Source: Methanosarcina sp. UBA289 (GTDB lineage: Archaea; Halobacteriota; Methanosarcinia; Methanosarcinales; Methanosarcinaceae). Taken from it: DNA of 64,000 nt. The notes beneath the pieces were generated by a model. That model was not told where the DNA came from, did no database searches, and saw only the letters and a program-made list of their open reading frames with translations. The stretch is from NCBI GenBank assembly GCA_002496565.1, contig DAKJ01000017.1:1-64000 (forward strand), in the 5' to 3' direction. Below are positions 8,475-17,072 of this stretch, one piece after another (within the stretch, counting starts at the first letter, position 1; the number at the start of each line of letters is the position of its first letter). The position numbers were made by a program, and so were the translations under genes.

Positions 8475-10862
8475 TTGAATAAGCAACTGAAAGTGTTATT
8501 TATAGGAACCTATGTTCCAAAAGAATGTGGGATTGCCACATTCACATCCGATCTATTAAATTCAGTTTCTGGAGAAAATAACAATGTCCATTGTGAAGTA
8601 ATTGCTTTGAACGATCCTTCTGAGACCTATAATTATCCCGAAGAAGTCGTTTTTCAAATACAGAGGGATAGGATCGAGGATTATTACCGGGCTGCGGATT
8701 ATATAAATCAATCTGATATTGATATCGTATGCCTGCAGCACGAATTCGGGCTTTTCTGGGGAAACGCAGGAGACTATATTTTTTCTCTTATTTCAGGAAT
8801 CAACAAGCCTGTAATAAGCACAATGCATACTGTAATCCGGGAACCTGAACCTGAGTACAGGATAGCCATCGAAAAACTCATCAGGTATTCCCAAAAGCTG
8901 ATTGTAATGAGCCAAACTGCAGTTGAGATGCTAAAAAATGTATATAAAGCTCCTGATGACAAAATAGAATTAATCTTTCATGGAGTACCTGACTACCCTT
9001 TTAACAATTGTGATAAATATAAAAAGAAATTGAATTTAAAGGGAGCCCCTCTTGTTCTTACTTTTGGCCTTCTGAGCCAGAATAAGGGTATCGAAAGTAT
9101 GCTTGAGGCTCTTCCTGAAGTCGTAAGCCAGTATCCTGACCTCGTTTATCTCATACTGGGTGCTACACATCCTATAATTAAAAAGAACTTTGGAGAAACA
9201 TACAGACAATATCTCCAGAATAAGGTCTCAGAACTCGGACTTGAGAAAAATGTAGTGTTCCACGACAAGTTTGTTGAGAAAGAAGAACTCTGCAATTATA
9301 TCCTCGCCAGTGATATTTACGTATCACCTTACCTCTCCAAAGAGCAGATAGTAAGCGGCGCTCTGACCTATGCGATTGGCATGGGAAAAGCGATAGTTTC
9401 CACCCCATATTGGTATGCCCAGGAAATGCTTTCCGATAACCGAGGGTTGCTTGTAGATTTCGGAGACACGGAAGGCTTTAGAAAATCTCTTTTGCATTTA
9501 ATAGAAAATCCAGAAGAGTGTGATAATATGCGCAAAAAAGCATATGATTTTGGTCGAAAAATGACTTGGAAAAATGTAGGTAAGCAATATAATACGGTTT
9601 TCATCAAGGCTTTAAAGAACTACGGCACCTATTCCACTTCGAACAAGTTTAATTTCCTTCCAAACCAGCTGCCTGAAGTAAAACTTGATTACCTTAAATT
9701 ATTGACCGACGACGTGGGCATTATTCAGCATACCAATCTTGGTGTACCGGCTCGTCATCATGGGTATAGTACTGATGACGTAGGCCGTGCGCTTGTTGCA
9801 CTGACACAGTTGATAGATAGCCAGAAAAAAGCCGAGGAGTTATGGAAGTTAATTACTACATATATGAGCTTTCTTGAACATGCTCAGACCGACACAGGAC
9901 ACTTCCATAACTTCATGAGTTATAAACGAGAATTTTTGGATGAGAAGGGAAGTGAAGATACTCTCGGACGTGCCATATACGGGCTTGGGCATGTGGTAAG
10001 CTGCCCTTACCTTTCAAAAAATATACGTACGCTTGCCCATACTCTTATGAGTAAAACCAGGCCTGAAATGGAGAAGCTTAATTATCCGAGGGCAAAAGCC
10101 TATACTATTTGTGGTTTGTACGAAATGCTCAGAGCAGGTGTGGATGCCGACGAATTCGAGTCGGTCTTCAACTCTCGCAGGGATGCCATCAAATCCGTAG
10201 ACTCTCTTGTAAGTAAAGACACCTTTGAATCCATATTTATCAACCACGCGAATTCTTTGGTTGACTTATATGAGGCTAATCACAAAGAAGACTGGGACTG
10301 GTTCGAACCTACGGTAACCTATAGTAATGCAAAACTGAGTGAATCTCTTTTATTGGCATATAATTATACCAAAGACCGAACCTACCGGAATGTGGGACTT
10401 GCTACCATGGACTTTCTTACTGAGATTCAGTGGAAAGGCGATTTTTTTGACATTGTTGGAAACCAAGGCTGGTACTCTTATAGCGGGAAAAAGCCGATTT
10501 TTGACCAGCAGCCTATCGAAGCAGGTTACCTGACTCAGGCTTATGTTTCGGCTTATGAAATATTGCGTGAGAAAAAGTATCTGGAACTTGCAAGATATTC
10601 CTTTGAATATTTCCTGGGAAGAAATCGTTTGAAAACTGTTATGTATGACTATTCCACAGGTGCCGTCTGTGACGGGCTCAACTGTGATGGTATGAATTAT
10701 AACCAGGGTGCAGAATCTGTTATTTGTTTCCTTATGGCTTTGAGCTCTTTAAATAAACACTTTAATAATGCTTCCAGTACAATACTGCAATCCAGCAACG
10801 AAGTCAATAACGAAACTCTGCAGAAAAGAAAGAGCCTTTTGTCAGTAAATCATATGGAGTGA
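8475..10862 (+). CDS. GT4 glycosyltransferase fused to an alpha-helical toroid domain
   Basis: A two-domain protein of 795 residues. Residues 1-385 form a GT-B fold of the GT4 type: VLFIGTYVPKECGIATFTSDL at the start, then GVPDYPFN, LTFGLLSQNKGIESMLEALP and SGALTYAIGMGKAIVSTPYWYAQEML, the region that holds the nucleotide-sugar pocket. Residues 405-775 are an all-helical repeat domain with acidic and aromatic motifs (GYSTDDVGRALVALTQL, DWDWFEPTVTYSNAKLSESLL, QGWYSYSGKKPIFDQQP), like (alpha/alpha)6 glycosidase or lyase folds. TTG start behind GGGGGGAT. The GH130 gene follows after 7 bp. Sugar specificity cannot be read; mannose is inferred from the neighbours. Confidence 0.85.
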   Translation: MNKQLKVLFIGTYVPKECGIATFTSDLLNSVSGENNNVHCEVIALNDPSETYNYPEEVVFQIQRDRIEDYYRAADYINQSDIDIVCLQHEFGLFWGNAGDYIFSLISGINKPVISTMHTVIREPEPEYRIAIEKLIRYSQKLIVMSQTAVEMLKNVYKAPDDKIELIFHGVPDYPFNNCDKYKKKLNLKGAPLVLTFGLLSQNKGIESMLEALPEVVSQYPDLVYLILGATHPIIKKNFGETYRQYLQNKVSELGLEKNVVFHDKFVEKEELCNYILASDIYVSPYLSKEQIVSGALTYAIGMGKAIVSTPYWYAQEMLSDNRGLLVDFGDTEGFRKSLLHLIENPEECDNMRKKAYDFGRKMTWKNVGKQYNTVFIKALKNYGTYSTSNKFNFLPNQLPEVKLDYLKLLTDDVGIIQHTNLGVPARHHGYSTDDVGRALVALTQLIDSQKKAEELWKLITTYMSFLEHAQTDTGHFHNFMSYKREFLDEKGSEDTLGRAIYGLGHVVSCPYLSKNIRTLAHTLMSKTRPEMEKLNYPRAKAYTICGLYEMLRAGVDADEFESVFNSRRDAIKSVDSLVSKDTFESIFINHANSLVDLYEANHKEDWDWFEPTVTYSNAKLSESLLLAYNYTKDRTYRNVGLATMDFLTEIQWKGDFFDIVGNQGWYSYSGKKPIFDQQPIEAGYLTQAYVSAYEILREKKYLELARYSFEYFLGRNRLKTVMYDYSTGAVCDGLNCDGMNYNQGAESVICFLMALSSLNKHFNNASSTILQSSNEVNNETLQKRKSLLSVNHME

Positions 10863-10869
10863 GGGAAAC

Positions 10870-11904
10870 ATGATCTGGAAAGACCATGGGGAGCTATTCG
10901 TAAGATACAATAGGAATCCTATATTAACTGTTGACGATTGGCCTTATCGGGCTCACTCGGTGTTTAACCCTGCAGCTGCTATAGTTGACGATATAACCCT
11001 ATTGATGGTCAGGGTTGAAGATCACAGGGGTTTTTCTCACTTTACAATAGCAAGAAGTAAAAATGGGGTTGATGACTGGGAAATTGATCCTGAACCAACC
11101 TTTGCTCCGGACCCTGTAAACTACCCTGAAGAAATATACGGTATAGAAGACCCACGAATAACATATATCGATGAGATGAGAAAGTGGGCTGTGGCATATA
11201 CGGCTTTTTCGGACTCGGGCCCCTTAACTGCACTTGCCTTTACAGAGGACTTTCGTAATTTTGATAGAATTGGAGCTACCATGCCCCCTGAAAACAAGGA
11301 CGCTGCGGTTTTTCCTGTAAGGTTTAACGGCAGATGGGCAATGTTACACAGGCCTGTATCTTTAATAAGCGGAGCAAAGGCAAATATCTGGATTTCCTTT
11401 TCTCCGGATATGAAATACTGGGGAGAACATGAAGTCCTTCTGTATGCAAGAGAAGGTGGATGGTGGGACGCAAACAAAATAGGCTTATCCCCCCAACCAA
11501 TCCGTGTATCTGACGGATGGTTAATTATGTACCACGGGGTACGCCAGACAACGGCTAAGGCAAGTTACAGACTAGGACTTGCCCTTCTTGATCCCGATGA
11601 TCCTACAAAAGTGCTTCATAGGTCGGAAGGCTGGATTTTTGGACCACGTGAAATGTATGAACGCAGTGGAGATGTCAATGACGTTGTTTTTCCCTGTGGG
11701 TGGGTCCTTGTAGGCGATGAGCTTCGTATTTACTACGGGAGTGCGGATACATCGGTATCGTTGGCTACCGCAAAAGTGCGGGATGTTCTGAAGTATATTC
11801 ATGAGTGTCCTGAGAAACAGTGCCCTGATGAGTATTGTAGATGGTTTGAAGAGGATATAGAAAGTTCCACGGACCCGAAAAGAGGGTATTTTAAATTGAA
11901 ATGA
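10870..11904 (+). CDS. GH130 family beta-mannoside phosphorylase/hydrolase
   Basis: A 344-residue five-bladed beta-propeller enzyme of glycoside hydrolase family 130. Diagnostic blocks are FNPAA, VRVEDHRGFSH, GIEDPRITYID (D94 is the expected catalytic acid), PPENKDAAVFPVRF, WAMLHRP, GGWWDANKIG and WLIMYHGV. GH130 members cleave beta-mannosides by phosphorolysis, or in some clades by hydrolysis; I cannot tell which here. There is no signal peptide, so it is cytoplasmic. It lies 7 bp after the GT4 fusion and about 90 bp before a GT4-cupin gene, which argues for joint synthesis and recycling of a mannose-containing oligosaccharide or glycan. A close paralogue lies at 58788-59750. Confidence 0.88.
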   Translation: MIWKDHGELFVRYNRNPILTVDDWPYRAHSVFNPAAAIVDDITLLMVRVEDHRGFSHFTIARSKNGVDDWEIDPEPTFAPDPVNYPEEIYGIEDPRITYIDEMRKWAVAYTAFSDSGPLTALAFTEDFRNFDRIGATMPPENKDAAVFPVRFNGRWAMLHRPVSLISGAKANIWISFSPDMKYWGEHEVLLYAREGGWWDANKIGLSPQPIRVSDGWLIMYHGVRQTTAKASYRLGLALLDPDDPTKVLHRSEGWIFGPREMYERSGDVNDVVFPCGWVLVGDELRIYYGSADTSVSLATAKVRDVLKYIHECPEKQCPDEYCRWFEEDIESSTDPKRGYFKLK

Positions 11905-11997
11905 AGCAATAAAATTAAGAGTTTAAATTAAAATTGAGAATTAAAAATTCAGTTTGGGGATGGGAGTGATTTTGGGGGTATTAGTATAAGAATTGCA

Positions 11998-13338
11998 ATG
12001 TTGTCTCCGATTGCCTGGAGCACGCCGCCTAAAAAATATGGTCCCTGGGAGTCCATAGTATCTTTGTTAACAGAAGGACTGGTAAAACGGGGTATTGATG
12101 TTACTTTATTTGCGACAGCCGATTCTCATACTGCAGCGAAACTTCATGCCGTGTGTCCGAGACCCTATGAAGAAGATAAAGATATGATCAGAAAGGTGTA
12201 TGAAGGTCTGCATATATCAGAAGTTTTCGAGAGAGCAAATGAATTCGATATAATCCATAATCATTTCGATTATCTTCCTCTTACCTACAGCGCGCTTGTC
12301 GATACGCCTGTTGTAACAACAATCCATGGTATTTCCTCAAGGAAGATTTTGCCTGTGTACAAAAAGTACAATAATAGAACTTTCTACGTATCCATAAGTG
12401 ACGCCTACCGGTGCCGCGATCTAGACTATATAGCAACGATTCGGCATGGAATTGACATAGAAAGCTTCCATTTCAATGAAAAACCGCAGGATTATCTTCT
12501 CTTTTTATCACGCCTGCATAAAGACAAGGGAGTAAGGGAAGCAATCGAAGTCGCAAAAAAGACCGGCAGAAAACTTAGAATAGCCGGTTTCATTGCTGAC
12601 CAAGCTTATTTTGAAAAGGAAGTACAGCCCTATCTGGACAATGAACAGATTATTTATGAGGGGCATGTTGATCCTGAGTTTAAGAAAGAACTCCTGTCAA
12701 ATGCTTATGCTTTGCTACATATGATTAATTATGATGAGGCTTTTGGGATTGGCGTAGTTGAAGCTATGGCCAGCGGTACACCGGTAATTGCAATGAACAG
12801 AGGCTCAATGCCTGAGCTTATTCGGGATAAAGAGACCGGATTTCTGGTCAATAGTGTTGAGGAAGCTGTTGAAGCTGTACAAAAACTTGGTTCCATATCC
12901 CGCAAAACCTGCCGGGAAAGCGTGAAAAAACGTTTTTCGGTTGACAGGATGGTAGATGATTATATTAAAGTGTATGAAACTATCCTCAAAAAGTGCAAAC
13001 GGGAAGAAGAAAGGCCCTGGGGTTTTTATGAAGTTCTTATGCAGAAGCCAGGATATAAAGTCAAAACCCTTACTATTCTCCCGCAGGGTGAAATATCCCT
13101 CCAGCGCCATTCTCATAGAAGCGAGCACTGGTATATAATCAGTGGGGAAGGGCTTGTAACTAAAAACGGGAGTGAAATCAGGGTTCTCCCAGGGGACTCG
13201 GTCGATCTTCCGGTAAATGAGATACATCGAGTTGAGAATATAGGCGGCGAAAACCTCGTTTTCATTGAGATTGCACAGGGAGACTACCTTGGAGAAGATG
13301 ATATTGAAAGACTTGAAGACAAATATGGAAGAGTATAA
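11998..13338 (+). CDS. GT4 glycosyltransferase fused to a mannose-6-P isomerase type cupin
   Basis: The first 330 residues form a GT4 glycosyltransferase: LSPIAWSTPPKKYGPWE, HNHFDYLP, LFLSRLHKDKGVREAIEVAKK, then DEAFGIGVVEAMASGTPVIAMNRGSMPEL with the E-x7-E-like signature. Residues 335-446 form a cupin like the C-terminus of type II phosphomannose isomerase / ManC (RPWGFYEVL, then GEISLQRHSHRSEHWYIISGEG, GDSVDLPVNEIHRVEN) with conserved metal-binding His. The fusion couples mannose-phosphate handling to transfer, matching the GH130 neighbour. The first ATG is 11998, but the conserved beta-1 strand (SIRIAM) begins at 11983 and the frame is open upstream with only ATT/ATA codons. GGGGGT at 11974-11979 suggests initiation near 11986-11998. 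Confidence 0.82.
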   Translation: MLSPIAWSTPPKKYGPWESIVSLLTEGLVKRGIDVTLFATADSHTAAKLHAVCPRPYEEDKDMIRKVYEGLHISEVFERANEFDIIHNHFDYLPLTYSALVDTPVVTTIHGISSRKILPVYKKYNNRTFYVSISDAYRCRDLDYIATIRHGIDIESFHFNEKPQDYLLFLSRLHKDKGVREAIEVAKKTGRKLRIAGFIADQAYFEKEVQPYLDNEQIIYEGHVDPEFKKELLSNAYALLHMINYDEAFGIGVVEAMASGTPVIAMNRGSMPELIRDKETGFLVNSVEEAVEAVQKLGSISRKTCRESVKKRFSVDRMVDDYIKVYETILKKCKREEERPWGFYEVLMQKPGYKVKTLTILPQGEISLQRHSHRSEHWYIISGEGLVTKNGSEIRVLPGDSVDLPVNEIHRVENIGGENLVFIEIAQGDYLGEDDIERLEDKYGRV

Positions 13339-13462
13339 CTAATTTTTAGCAATAAAACGTGTACAGATGATAATGTACAGATGATAATATCGATTATAAA
13401 ACAGTCTAGCCTTTCCTTGTACTATCCCTGTACATTTCGATTTTTATATTGTTTAATTTACA

Positions 13463-13807
13463 TTAAGCAGGACATTCTGAGTTCTCATAAGATTTTCTTA
13501 CCTGAGCCGCCATTTCTTCACCCAGCCTTTCAGAGACATTTCCAATAAAAAGCTCGATGTATTCGAATGGTACGCAGCCGAGACTTTCTTCTCCTGATAA
13601 GATAAGCCTGACAAGATATTCAAGGTCATACCGGGATAGCAGTTTTATTCTCCTCAGGAAATCCTGAGCATCTTTTGCATAGTGGTTTGCCAGAGGAGGA
13701 AGTATGGAACGATAGGCCATTCCTGAGCCTGAACAGAGATATCCCTCGCACTCCGGGGCAACAGTTTTCAGAATACCGATATCCGTTTCTGATAGTAGTC
13801 TTGCCAT
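13463..13807 (-). CDS. Conserved hypothetical protein
   Basis: A 114-residue soluble protein starting MARLLSETDIGILKTVAPE. I chose ATG 13807 because GGTGAT lies just upstream; the longer frame to 13897 adds a hydrophobic, unlikely N-terminus. It contains ECEGYLCSGSGMAYRS and a helical C-terminal half (DAQDFLRRIKLLSRYDLEYLVRLILSGEE, then FIGNVSERLGEE). I do not recognise a family. It faces the GT4-cupin gene across a 120-bp spacer containing a 14-bp tandem duplication (GTACAGATGATAAT). Confidence 0.65.
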   Translation of the reverse strand: MARLLSETDIGILKTVAPECEGYLCSGSGMAYRSILPPLANHYAKDAQDFLRRIKLLSRYDLEYLVRLILSGEESLGCVPFEYIELFIGNVSERLGEEMAAQVRKSYENSECPA

Positions 13808-14101
13808 GATAATCACCAGTGATAAAGGTATAAAAGTTTGTATTTCGAGATAACAGATGCATACAGCTGGAATTTCATATATAATAGCTGTATACAAATT
13901 AAACGCATTGGACTTATGAGTATGAAGATTTAAAGTGTTCGAAGAGTAAAGTCTGAGGATTGCCGAATGGTTTGCTATTGTTCGGGTTGCCTCTCATTTT
14001 AACATTATAGCCCTACTTTACAGCCGGAATTTCGCCATGTAGCTCTCATCATTTTACGCTTCAAACTTCGCTTTATACCTCATATTCCACTTTGCGCTAC
14101 A

Positions 14102-14854
14102 TCATAATTCAAGTTTCATCAGGTCTTCAGCAAGAATCACTTCTTCAAAATATCCTTGCAGGTAGTTCACTGCTTCTCTTTCATGCCCCCGCATTTCCGG
14201 ATAAAAATGTGTAAGGCAGATACTTCCGATTTCGTTATTGTATTCTTTAAGGATGCCGGCAAGTGAATTAGGGGTGGTATGGTTTGTGACTTTCATGCTC
14301 GGAGGAAACGAGCACTCGTGGATCAGGAGATCAGCCTCGGCTGCAAGGTCCATTATTTCCCTGGAGGGTTCGGTATCTCCTGAGTAAACAAATTCTCCAT
14401 CTTCTCCGGTCACGCGGTAAGCCAGTGCCGTAACACTGTGCGTGGCTGCTGCGCAGCTGATCTCACAGTCGAATCCCTCGGGAGTAAATTCTTTTCCTGG
14501 GACGAGCTCAATAACGTCTACATCAACTTCTTCCTGAAGGTATTCGTATGCTTCAAGCACTTTTAAAAACCATTCTTCTGTTCCTTCCGGCCCGTAGATC
14601 TTCATACTAGTGCTCCCTCGGAGCCAGTTTGCCTTGATGAGAGGATGCAGGTCAGCTACGTGGTCAAGGTGAAGGTGTGAGAGCAATACAGTATCTACTT
14701 CGGTATGGGAAATCCCAGCCTCAGGAAAATGACTCAATACACCGCTTCCGCAATCAATAAGCAATGGCTTTTCTTCCAGCCTTACAAGCATTCCGGATTG
14801 TACCCTATTCTTCTGCGGGATCGCAACTCCAGTGCCAAGAAATGTAATTTCCAT
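14102..14854 (-). CDS. MBL-fold hydrolase, RNase Z-like family
   Basis: A 250-residue metallo-beta-lactamase fold protein. It begins MEITFLGTGVAIPQKNR, has DCGSGV, then SHLHLDHVADLHPL (HxHxDH, two-metal site), VYSGDTEPS (metal-bridging Asp), LIHECSFP and a late CLTHFYPE histidine. This layout is that of the RNase Z / arylsulfatase-like MBL group (COG1234). It lacks the long exosite of true tRNase Z and carries a substituted histidine region, so I would not call it rnz. It is divergent from the tRNA genes downstream on the plus strand; an RNA role is possible but not shown. Confidence 0.8.
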   Translation of the reverse strand: MEITFLGTGVAIPQKNRVQSGMLVRLEEKPLLIDCGSGVLSHFPEAGISHTEVDTVLLSHLHLDHVADLHPLIKANWLRGSTSMKIYGPEGTEEWFLKVLEAYEYLQEEVDVDVIELVPGKEFTPEGFDCEISCAAATHSVTALAYRVTGEDGEFVYSGDTEPSREIMDLAAEADLLIHECSFPPSMKVTNHTTPNSLAGILKEYNNEIGSICLTHFYPEMRGHEREAVNYLQGYFEEVILAEDLMKLEL

Positions 14855-14948
14855 ATTTTAAAGAATAAACTTTAAATAATTTAACTTTATTTAAAGCATG
14901 TCCGCATGACCAATCTTTGCGGTCCAAAACAAAATGTTTTTTTAAAGA

Positions 14949-14992
14949 GCGAGGGTTGCCCAGCTAGGTCAAAGGCGCCGGACTTAAGATCC
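14949..14992 (+). pseudogene. 5' half of a split tRNA-Leu(UAA)
   Basis: The 44 nt begin with GCGAGGG (acceptor 5' strand), carry the tRNA-Leu D-arm (CAGCTAGGTCAAAGG) and end inside the anticodon stem at CCGGACTTAAGATCC. The sequence then changes to unrelated DNA. The missing 3' half with the matching stem (TCCGG), variable arm and T-arm is at 48178-48218. Together they make 85 nt, exactly the length of the intact copy at 15094-15178. This looks like a tRNA gene split by an insertion at the anticodon loop. Confidence 0.85.
14981..14992 (+). repeat. Left copy of 12-bp attachment core (attL candidate)
   Basis: GACTTAAGATCC covers the anticodon loop of the split tRNA-Leu. The identical 12 bp recur at 48166-48177, 62 bp from the integrase gene. 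They are the direct repeat expected when a tyrosine recombinase inserts an element. Confidence 0.6.
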
Positions 14993-15093
14993 AACATACA
15001 GGACTAAAAAAAAGCAGGAAGTAAATCCAACCAAAAGGATAAAAAGCAAAGAAATGTAAGAACAGGCAAAAATAAAAATATATTTATCATTGT

Positions 15094-15178
15094 GCGAGGG
15101 TTGCCCAGCTAGGTCAAAGGCGTCAGACTTAAGATCTGATTACGAAGGTATTCGTGGGTTCGAATCCCACCCCTCGCA
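15094..15178 (+). tRNA. tRNA-Leu (anticodon UAA)
   Basis: A full class II cloverleaf: acceptor GCGAGGG/CCCTCGC with discriminator A, anticodon stem TCAGA/TCTGA around CTTAAGA (anticodon TAA), long variable arm ATTACGAAGGTATTCGT, and T-arm GTGGGTTCGAATCCCAC. CCA is not encoded. The 101 bp before it closely match the 101 bp before the tRNA at 51868, so a whole promoter-tRNA unit has been duplicated. A surface-protein gene converges on it from downstream. Confidence 0.95.
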
Positions 15179-15214
15179 CTAACTTTTTTACATCGAACTT
15201 TGGATTTTGCTTTT

Positions 15215-16357
15215 TTACTTCTTTTTATACAGGAGTACTGCAAAAAGACTGGCTATTCCGGAATATATCTCAAAACTTGGTGTACTCGGAATATGTAATC
15301 CTTTATTTTCTGTATCGTTTTCAGGTGATGTAATCCGTGTTTCAGATTGTGTTTCGAGATTACATAAATAGGTTCCTATATTGTTAGTACTATAGCCGTA
15401 GTTGGTATCGAAGCCCCAAACAACTATGTCACCATACACATCCGGTGTTGTGTACGTTCCCGGTGGATAATTATATAGTAGAGTGCTTTTTCCTGAAGTG
15501 ATGTTATACACATAAACGCCAGCTGAGCCTTCGGGGTCAGTACTAATTTTATTATATACAATTTTATCACCTTGTATCGCGATATGTGTTCCTGTACTTG
15601 CACCGTACTGATTGCCATTTGCATCAACGTCAGCTTCATGTGTCACATCTATTGTTTTCCCTGTCGATGTGTCATACATCGCAATGTATCCCATAAGATT
15701 ATACCAGTCTGCCCAAATAATCTTTGTACCCCAGATGTGTGGGTCTTCTGGATCTCCAGATGAATTGACAGTTATTTTTTTCTTTGTATTGATGTCATAC
15801 ATTCTAATATTCATATCCACTTCTGGATCTTCTGAATCAGAGTGGTACACCACTTTGGTATCATAAATATCAGGGCGGCTGCCGTCACCTATTTGAGTCT
15901 GTGTGGAAGTTGATATGTCGCGTATATACACATTGGAATCATGATTTGATTCATTGTATTTTGCACTCCACACAATTCTGTTGCCGTAAATGGCAGGAAC
16001 ACTGCGGTTGTCTATATCTTTTGTAATGTAAGACCGAGCACCTGAAGGTATGTCATAAACCGTAAGTCTTGGCACTCCACTACTTTCATCATGCCAAACT
16101 AATTTGTTATCGTAAATAGCTGGATGAGATGCTGCAGAAGAGCTAACTGTAGTGTCTGTTTTCGAGGTTAAATCATAAACATGAATAACACCGCTGTCTG
16201 TCCACACCACCCTGTTACCATAAACAGCAGGATCAGATCCATTACCAATTCTCGTCACCTGTTCCGCTGACGCCACGGATAAAATCAAAACAGAAAACAA
16301 AAAAATTAAAGTTGCTGAAGCTAAAGCTATTGAATACAACTTTTGCTTATTTTTCAT
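15215..16357 (-). CDS. Secreted beta-propeller surface protein with C-terminal anchor
   Basis: A 380-residue cell-surface protein. The signal peptide (residues 1-31, ending SVASA) precedes a TolB-like propeller made of repeats with IYGNRIVW / IYDNKLVWHD cores followed by a strand such as YDLTSKTDT. There is no PKD or YVTN domain, unlike the relatives at 48-58 kb. The C-terminus STPSFEIYSGIASLFAVLLYKKK is a hydrophobic anchor with basic tail, like PGF-CTERM signals. The N-terminal 150 residues are nearly identical to those of the gene ending at 54836, so duplication is recent. It is flanked by tRNA-Leu genes on both sides and by the CTTAAGAT motif at 16450-16457, as are the other members. Confidence 0.8.
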   Translation of the reverse strand: MKNKQKLYSIALASATLIFLFSVLILSVASAEQVTRIGNGSDPAVYGNRVVWTDSGVIHVYDLTSKTDTTVSSSAASHPAIYDNKLVWHDESSGVPRLTVYDIPSGARSYITKDIDNRSVPAIYGNRIVWSAKYNESNHDSNVYIRDISTSTQTQIGDGSRPDIYDTKVVYHSDSEDPEVDMNIRMYDINTKKKITVNSSGDPEDPHIWGTKIIWADWYNLMGYIAMYDTSTGKTIDVTHEADVDANGNQYGASTGTHIAIQGDKIVYNKISTDPEGSAGVYVYNITSGKSTLLYNYPPGTYTTPDVYGDIVVWGFDTNYGYSTNNIGTYLCNLETQSETRITSPENDTENKGLHIPSTPSFEIYSGIASLFAVLLYKKK

Positions 16358-16556
16358 TTATTCTCAAGACTCCCATATGATTTTTATCCTGTTGATACTG
16401 TATATACTCTAATATTCTTTATACCTATTGTTTTCAAAACTGAATGATACTTAAGATATCGCATACAGGATTAAATAAAAGTCACAGGTAACCCAGAACG
16501 AAAGAGTAAAAAGTAGAGAAATATATGAACAGACAAAAAAATTATCCCTTCAATAT

Positions 16557-16641
16557 GCGAGGGTTGCCCAGCCAGGCCAAAGGCGATAGGTTCAGAGCCT
16601 ATTCTCGTAGGAGTTCGTGCGTTCGAATCGCACCTCTCGCA
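16557..16641 (+). tRNA. tRNA-Leu (anticodon CAG)
   Basis: Acceptor GCGAGGG pairs with CTCTCGC (one G-T), discriminator A. The anticodon stem ATAGG/CCTAT surrounds TTCAGAG (anticodon CAG), with a long variable arm and T-arm GTGCGTTCGAATCGCAC. The upstream spacer is related to that of the UAA copies (TACAGGATTAAATAAAAG). A 63-bp part of its 3' half recurs at 21946-22008. Confidence 0.93.
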
Positions 16642-16740
16642 TCAAACTTCTTTATACATTTTTTTGCGGTTTAAGTGGACTTGAGCTAGATTATCTTTCA
16701 TTTTCACCAGCCGAGTTTTAAATTATCTCTGTTTGTTTTT

Positions 16741-17031
16741 TTAGTGCCTCTTAACACCTGTGTTTTTTGCCACACAGCCCATGAAGGCTACGTTTTGTTT
16801 TAGCCCTACTTGCCTGACCATAACAGAGACTCTTCTGGCAATGCTTTGTATGAGTCCAGCTGCAATATCTTCTTTTTTAAACCTCTTGCCCGAAGAAATA
16901 TAGCCTCAGACTCGGCAAATACAGTACAACATACTTGTTATGCTTGCAAGTGTTTTTGAGGTCAGAGCTAAAGGCCCAAATTCATCTATAGGCACTTCAA
17001 GCGTCCTTGCTGTGTACTACTTGACAGTACC
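16741..17031 (-). pseudogene. Fragment of a BadF/BcrA-type acyl-CoA dehydratase activase
   Basis: The minus strand reads KKEDIAAGLIQSIARRVSVM, then VRQVGLKQNVAFMGCVAKNTGVKRH and a stop. This is the C-terminal signature of ASKHA-type activators (IAAGLxxSIARRV, VxFMGGVAKNxGV) used by 2-hydroxyacyl-CoA dehydratases and corrinoid proteins. Upstream, across a stop and shifted frames, DEFGPLALTSKTLASITSML is still readable. About 90 of some 260 residues remain, and the GGVAKN glycine is changed to Cys. No intact copy or dehydratase is nearby. Confidence 0.6.
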
Positions 17032-17072
17032 TAATGAATGTCAATTACAAAACATTTGATATATTGCTAGGA

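Noticed and set aside
14102..14854. Naming the MBL protein as tRNase Z because tRNAs are nearby
   Set aside because: It lacks the exosite and exact motif set of true RNase Z, and COG1234 proteins vary in function.
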